The notes under the pieces were generated by a model. It was not told the DNA's origin and did no database searches. It was given only the letters and a program-made list of their open reading frames with translations. A program made the translations under genes and the position numbers. A stretch of 8,954 bases of DNA from positions 1 through 8,954 of the forward strand of contig CAJMQD010000025.1 of the NCBI GenBank assembly GCA_905215425.1, written 5' to 3'. Origin of the DNA: an uncultured bacterium (GTDB lineage Bacteria; Bacillota; Clostridia; Oscillospirales; Oscillospiraceae). This document shows, piece after piece, positions 4,943 to 8,954 of this stretch (positions within the stretch are counted from its first letter, which is position 1; the number at the start of each line of letters is the position of its first letter).

Positions 4943-6199
4943 TTACGGTTCGATCCGGATCTCCGCCCCCAGGGCAGCCAGATCCCGTTCCAATCCGTCG
5001 TAGCCCCGGCGAATGTAGCGCAGGTCGTGAACCTGGCTGACCCCTTGGGCGCTTAGTGCCGCGATCACCAGCGCTGCCGTACCCCGCAGATCGGTCCCGC
5101 GGACACTGGCCCCGTGGAGCCGCCCCCGGCCCTTGACCACCGCGACCCGGCCATCCACCCGGATGTCGGCCCCCATGCGGGCCAATTCGTTCACATGGCG
5201 GTAGCGGCTGTCAAACATATTTTCCACAAAGATCGTACTGCCGTTTCCTCCCGCCAGGGCCGCCATCAAAAGGGGCTGACAGTCTGTGGGGAAGGCGGGA
5301 TAGGGCCCGGTACGCACAGGGCTCACCCCTTCCAACAGGCCATCGGAGCGCAGGCAAATGCTCGCTCCCTGGGTATATACCACACAGCCAGCCTCTTCTA
5401 AAATAGCCAACAGCGCGGACAGATGCTCCCCCCGCAGGCCAGTGACCTCGATCTCTCCTCCGGCCGCGGCGGCAGCGCATAAGTAAGTGGCCCCGGCGAT
5501 CCGATCCCCCATCACGGTGTACCGCGCAGGGAACAGGGCCTTTCCGCCCCGGATGACAATGGTGCTCTCCCCCACTCCGGCAATATCCGCCCCCATGGCG
5601 GCCAAAAAACGGCCCAGATCCACGATCTCCGGCTCCCGAGCTGCCCCCACAATGGTGGTCACCCCGGGACAGCCGCAGGCCGCCAGCATGGCGTTCTCTG
5701 TGGCCCCCACACTGGGCAGGGCCAGGCAGACCTCCCGCCCCCGGGGCCAGCGGCTCCACCCGAAACGCAGGGTCCCCTGCTCCTCCCTGATATCCGCGCC
5801 CAGCATCCGCAGGGCGGACAGGTGCAGGTCGATGGGCCGGGGCCCCAGATCACAGCCTCCGGGGTAGGCCAGCTCCCCCGTCCCCATGCGGGACAGCATC
5901 GCCCCCATGAAAATCACCGAGGAGCGCAGCTCCCGGCTCAACTGCTCAGGGATCGGAGCGGGCACCGGACTGGCGGCATTGATGGTCACTGTGTCCCCTT
6001 CCCGGGTCACGCTGCACCCCAACAGGCGCAGGATATCCATGGCCGCACTGACATCCGTCAGGTCAGGACAGTTGTGAATGACGCTGACTCCCGGGGCCAG
6101 CAAGGCGGCAGCCATCATGGGCAGCACACTGTTTTTGGCCCCCTGGACCGCAACCGTCCCCGCCAAAGGACGGCCGCCTGTAATTTCATAAAAGCTCAT
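4943..6199 (-). CDS. murA: UDP-N-acetylglucosamine 1-carboxyvinyltransferase
   Basis: This cytosolic enzyme of 418 residues transfers enolpyruvate from phosphoenolpyruvate to UDP-GlcNAc, the first committed step of peptidoglycan synthesis. It has the two-domain inside-out alpha/beta barrel fold of EPSP synthases. QGAKN places the substrate-binding lysine at 22. YPGGCDLGPRPIDLH places the PEP-reacting, fosfomycin-sensitive cysteine at 116. SVGATENAML is at 163-172, the catalytic aspartate is D306 in YPAFPTDCQPL, and the late arginines are in DLRGTAALV (R372) and RRGYDGLE (R398). All key residues are present, so it should be active and fosfomycin-binding. The start at 6199 has GGAGG (6207-6211) 7 bases upstream. 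It lies between murG and ftsQ, where Bacillus has murB. Firmicutes often carry a second murA, which cannot be judged here. Confidence 0.97.
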   Translation of the reverse strand: MSFYEITGGRPLAGTVAVQGAKNSVLPMMAAALLAPGVSVIHNCPDLTDVSAAMDILRLLGCSVTREGDTVTINAASPVPAPIPEQLSRELRSSVIFMGAMLSRMGTGELAYPGGCDLGPRPIDLHLSALRMLGADIREEQGTLRFGWSRWPRGREVCLALPSVGATENAMLAACGCPGVTTIVGAAREPEIVDLGRFLAAMGADIAGVGESTIVIRGGKALFPARYTVMGDRIAGATYLCAAAAAGGEIEVTGLRGEHLSALLAILEEAGCVVYTQGASICLRSDGLLEGVSPVRTGPYPAFPTDCQPLLMAALAGGNGSTIFVENMFDSRYRHVNELARMGADIRVDGRVAVVKGRGRLHGASVRGTDLRGTAALVIAALSAQGVSQVHDLRYIRRGYDGLERDLAALGAEIRIEP

Positions 6200-6200
6200 G

Positions 6201-6234
6201 GGATAGCCTCCATCACCTCAGATTTGAGCTATCC
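6201..6234 (-). promoter_or_regulatory. Inverted repeat spanning the murA ribosome binding site
   Basis: Perfect 7-base arms GGATAGC (6201-6207) and GCTATCC (6228-6234) flank 20 bases that include most of the SD GGAGG (6207-6211). In mRNA the downstream arm ends one base before the murA start codon. The stem could limit ribosome access or simply present the SD in a loop. It lies in the 72-base murG-murA gap, the widest in the operon. Confidence 0.42.
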
Positions 6235-6271
6235 TATGCAAAGCGTTGAGCCGCTGTGAGACAACAGTCCC

Positions 6272-7390
6272 TTACTTTACGATCTCCATCAGGGTCTCGT
6301 AAATTTTCTCCCCCGCGTCGGGCACGGCCATATTCTTCAGGGCCTGCACCATGCCCTCCCGCCGGTTCTTATCCCGCAGAAGGGATTCCGCCGTGGTGAA
6401 CAGGGTGTCCCCCACGCAGTCCTTCTCCAGCAGCAGCCGGGCGGCCCCTTGGTCGGCCAGCACCCGGGCGTTTTTCTCCTGGTGGTTGGCCGTTACATTG
6501 GGGGAGGGCACCAGCACCGACGGCTTGGCGATGGCGGTCAGCTCAGAGATGGTGGAGGCACCCGCCCGGCAAAGCACCAGGTCGGCCGCCGCCATAACCA
6601 GGGGCATATCGTAGATATACTCCCGCACCTCAATGCCGCTGCCCTCCAGCTTCAGCCCCTTCCGGGCAATTGCCTCTACCATCCAGCTGTAATCCCGGCC
6701 CGCACCGTGGATATGGTGCCACGGAGAACCGGCGTAACACTCGCTGGCGATAAAGTCTACCATCTGATGGTTCATGGCCTCCGCCCCAAGGGATCCCCAG
6801 TAGGACAGCAGCAGGGGGCGGTCGTCCGTAAGCCCCAGCTTCTCCCGGGCCTGCTGGCGGGTGTACTTGAAGAAATCTCCCCGCACCGGAGTGCCGGTGA
6901 CCACCACCTTAGAGGGGTCGTCGTAGTGGCTGCGGCTCTCCTCGAAACCCACCATCACCCGGTCCACCACCTTGGACAGGGCCTTGGTGGTCAGTCCGGG
7001 CACGGCATTGGACTCATGCACCGCGGTAGGGATCCCCCGCTTGGCCGCCGCATTCACAACGGGGTAAGAGGCATATCCCCCTGTACCCACCACCAGGTCA
7101 GGCTTGAACTCATCCAGAATGGCTTTCGCCTGCCCCCGCGACTTCTGCATATTGATCAGCGTCCCCAGGTTGTGGGCGATGTCCGCCGGAGCCAAGGAGC
7201 GGTGGAAGTTGGTGATGGTTACCGTCTCGATCCGGTAGCCCTCCTTGGGCACCAGACGGGTCTCCATTCCCCCATCGGCCCCCACAAAGAGGACCTGAGA
7301 CCCCGGCTGCCTCTCCTGAAAAATGCGGGCCAGCGCCACTGCCGGGTTGACGTGTCCGGCGGTCCCGCCGCAGGTAAATAGTATCTTCAT
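6272..7390 (-). CDS. murG: UDP-GlcNAc:lipid I N-acetylglucosaminyltransferase MurG
   Basis: This peripheral membrane GT28 glycosyltransferase of 372 residues adds GlcNAc to lipid I to make lipid II on the inner face of the membrane. The N-terminal Rossmann domain opens with the glycine loop GGTAGHVNPA (8-17), which binds lipid I phosphates, and contains HESNAVPG (125-132). The C-terminal donor domain has SYWGSLGAEAMN (196-207), the UDP-GlcNAc-binding RAGASTISEL (275-284, with E283 as the likely ribose ligand) and PNVTANHQEKNA (297-308). The start is ATG 7390, with GAGGTG (7397-7402) 6 bases upstream. A GTG at 7399 lies inside that SD and would only add three residues. It follows ftsW by 19 bases, so it is cotranscribed with ftsW. 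Confidence 0.97.
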   Translation of the reverse strand: MKILFTCGGTAGHVNPAVALARIFQERQPGSQVLFVGADGGMETRLVPKEGYRIETVTITNFHRSLAPADIAHNLGTLINMQKSRGQAKAILDEFKPDLVVGTGGYASYPVVNAAAKRGIPTAVHESNAVPGLTTKALSKVVDRVMVGFEESRSHYDDPSKVVVTGTPVRGDFFKYTRQQAREKLGLTDDRPLLLSYWGSLGAEAMNHQMVDFIASECYAGSPWHHIHGAGRDYSWMVEAIARKGLKLEGSGIEVREYIYDMPLVMAAADLVLCRAGASTISELTAIAKPSVLVPSPNVTANHQEKNARVLADQGAARLLLEKDCVGDTLFTTAESLLRDKNRREGMVQALKNMAVPDAGEKIYETLMEIVK

Positions 7391-7409
7391 ATCTAACACC
7401 TCGTTCAGG

Positions 7410-8615
7410 TTATCTGTCTTGTTTCACTGGCGGGATCTGCCTGGATATGCTCAGCACCATGCCCATCTCCGCCAGCTGTATCACCAGGGCCGTTCCGCCG
7501 AAGCTGAAAAAGGGCAGGGAGATACCGGTATTGGGGATCAGGTTGGTGACCACGCCGACGTTCAAAAATACCTGTACCGCCAGCAGGGTAATAATACCCA
7601 CAGTAGTCAAAGTACCAAATTTATCCCGAGCGTGAAGGGCCAGCCAGTATCCCCGCAGGATCAGCAGAGCAAACAGGATGAGCACGATGGCCCCGCCGAT
7701 ATAGCCCAGCTCCTCCACCAGGATGGAGAACACAAAGTCGTTCTCCGACTCTGACACATAGTCAAATTTTCCCTTGCTGTTGCCCAGACCCACACCGAAC
7801 AGGCCGCCGGAGCCCATGGCCAGCAGGGATTGGCAGGTCTGCCAGCCATCCCCCCGGAAATCGGCCCAGGGGTCCTTCCACAGGTTGATTCGTGCGGTCA
7901 TATAGGCGGTGTTGGTGATGATAAACCACACCGCTGCGGACACAAAGGTGATGCCTGCGGCAAACCACCCCCAGTGGATACCCGCAGCGAACAGCACCGA
8001 GGCGCCGCCCGCCAAAATCAGAAGGGTACCGGACAGGTGGGGCTGCTTCACCACCAGCAGGGCGATCACACACAGAATGGCTCCATACGGTACCAGCTCG
8101 ATGAACCCGATGCGCTCCAAAAAGTTCATCGTCCGGCCGAAGGCCGTGCGGTTCTTCCAGTGCCGGGGTTTTCTGGTATCCCGTTTACACAGCATAGCGG
8201 CAAAAAACAGGATCACCGCCACCTTGGCAATCTCGGAGGGCTGAAAGCGGATGCCCAGCTTCAGCCACCGCCGGGCCTGGTTCTCCTCCACACCCAGAGG
8301 GGTGTACACCAGCACCAGCAGGAAGATGGAGCCCATGATGGCGGGCACTGACAGCCAGCGGAAGCTCTGGTAGTTGATGTGGGACACGATCATCATAATG
8401 ATAATGCCGCCCACGGCAAAGCTCGCCTGTCGTTTGATATAGAAATAAGGAGAACTGACCTGAGGGTCATAATAGGCCACCGCGTAAGAGGCGGAAAACA
8501 TCATCACCAGCCCGATGCCCAGCAGCATCATGGTCAGCATAAGGAAGGGCAGGTCCAGGGGCCCGCGGGCCAGCTGTTCTGCCATGGTATAATCGCGGGG
8601 TGCTTTCCGGGGCAT
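7410..8615 (-). CDS. ftsW: Septal peptidoglycan polymerase FtsW (SEDS family)
   Basis: This polytopic SEDS glycosyltransferase of 401 residues polymerises lipid II at the division septum together with a class B PBP. About ten membrane helices are visible, the first at about 22-43. QPHLSGTLLIL (191-201) matches the conserved QPDLGT-type segment. The extracellular loop near SESENDFVFSILVEELG (288-304) carries the essential aspartate D293. The family signature NTGISLPFFSFGGTAL is at 362-377. The N-terminus is cytoplasmic and basic. The start at 8615 has AGGAGG (8623-8628) 7 bases upstream. SpoVE and RodA are related proteins; the position between mraY and murG favours the division or sporulation member, and FtsW versus SpoVE cannot be fully separated by sequence reading. 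Confidence 0.93.
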   Translation of the reverse strand: MPRKAPRDYTMAEQLARGPLDLPFLMLTMMLLGIGLVMMFSASYAVAYYDPQVSSPYFYIKRQASFAVGGIIIMMIVSHINYQSFRWLSVPAIMGSIFLLVLVYTPLGVEENQARRWLKLGIRFQPSEIAKVAVILFFAAMLCKRDTRKPRHWKNRTAFGRTMNFLERIGFIELVPYGAILCVIALLVVKQPHLSGTLLILAGGASVLFAAGIHWGWFAAGITFVSAAVWFIITNTAYMTARINLWKDPWADFRGDGWQTCQSLLAMGSGGLFGVGLGNSKGKFDYVSESENDFVFSILVEELGYIGGAIVLILFALLILRGYWLALHARDKFGTLTTVGIITLLAVQVFLNVGVVTNLIPNTGISLPFFSFGGTALVIQLAEMGMVLSISRQIPPVKQDR

Positions 8616-8651
8616 GGACGTTCCTCCTCTCCGGTCAACTGAAATCGGCGC

Positions 8652-8954
8652 TTAAACGGGGTATCGGTTCATTACACCCAAAAAGCCCAGAACACACATA
8701 AGCAAGGTCACGCCGGAGAACACACAGAACAGCTTGGCCTCGCTCCAGCCGCCCAGCTCCAGGTGGTGGTGCAGGGGGGCCATGCGGAAAAAGCGCTTGC
8801 CGTGGGTCTTTTTGAAATAGACCACCTGAATGATGTCAGACAGCACCTCTGCCACATAGATAAGGCCGATGACGGGGATGATGAGGGGGATGTTCAGGGC
8901 AAAGGCCAGGCCGCACACCATCCCCCCCAGGAAGAGAGAGCCGGTGTCCCCCAT
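8652..8954 (-). CDS. mraY: Phospho-MurNAc-pentapeptide transferase, C-terminal part
   Basis: Only the last 100 or so codons are present; the gene continues past the right edge. The first visible residues, MGDTGSLFLGG, are an internal motif with the catalytic aspartate, so the ATG at the edge is not the start. Membrane helices follow, then the conserved cytoplasmic MAPLHHHLELGGWSEAKL histidine loop and a last helix ending MNRYPV. MraY transfers phospho-MurNAc-pentapeptide from UDP to undecaprenyl phosphate to form lipid I. The stop is 36 bases before ftsW, indicating one operon. In many Firmicutes murD sits between mraY and ftsW, but it is absent here. Confidence 0.96.
   Translation of the reverse strand: MGDTGSLFLGGMVCGLAFALNIPLIIPVIGLIYVAEVLSDIIQVVYFKKTHGKRFFRMAPLHHHLELGGWSEAKLFCVFSGVTLLMCVLGFLGVMNRYPV

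Noticed and set aside
6449..7381. Plus-strand open frame antisense to murG
   Set aside because: His/Gly/Arg-rich translation with no recognisable domain; murG on the other strand is certain.
1..8954. CRISPR array, insertion sequence, prophage or defence system
   Set aside because: No spaced repeats, transposase or integrase motifs or terminal inverted repeats are seen; all coding space is taken by core genes.

Overview
The window is a piece of chromosome from a moderately GC-rich member of the Firmicutes, most likely class Clostridia near the Oscillospiraceae. This placement is inferred. It rests on AGGAGG-type ribosome binding sites before nearly every gene, Firmicutes-style sigma-A promoters, a type III pantothenate kinase, FtsQ of the DivIB type, and the protein flavour of FtsZ, MurA and MurG. 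No mobile element, CRISPR array or recent foreign insertion is visible.

Layout from left to right. At 1-26 (minus) lies the 5' end of a tRNA-Leu that runs off the left edge, with a near-perfect promoter at 40-69. Next comes the uracil permease gene uraA (133-1509, minus) with a strong terminator at 82-114. Its leader (about 1510-1692) holds a short peptide-coding ORF, a U-rich stretch and a second intrinsic terminator, and a promoter lies at 1699-1727. coaX (1886-2656, plus) is divergent from uraA, has its own consensus promoter, and ends at a long perfect palindrome shared with the convergent ftsZ.

From 2718 to the right edge everything is on the minus strand and forms the 3' half of a division and cell wall (dcw) cluster. 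In transcription order it is mraY (C-terminal part only), ftsW, murG, murA, ftsQ/divIB, then ftsZ. The first five genes are separated by 19-72 bases and look like one operon. ftsZ follows after 218 bases with its own promoter and a terminator-like hairpin in its leader, so it can be set apart from the operon.

The dcw genes act in one pathway. MurA makes the first committed UDP-MurNAc precursor, MraY makes lipid I, MurG makes lipid II, FtsW polymerises lipid II at the septum, FtsQ/DivIB organises the divisome, and FtsZ builds the ring. CoaX feeds coenzyme A synthesis and UraA salvages pyrimidine base. All coding genes are ordinary core genes; the unusual material is in the RNA leaders. The most interesting is the uraA leader, which resembles in layout the UTP-sensing, leader-peptide-coupled attenuator known from enterobacterial pyrBI.
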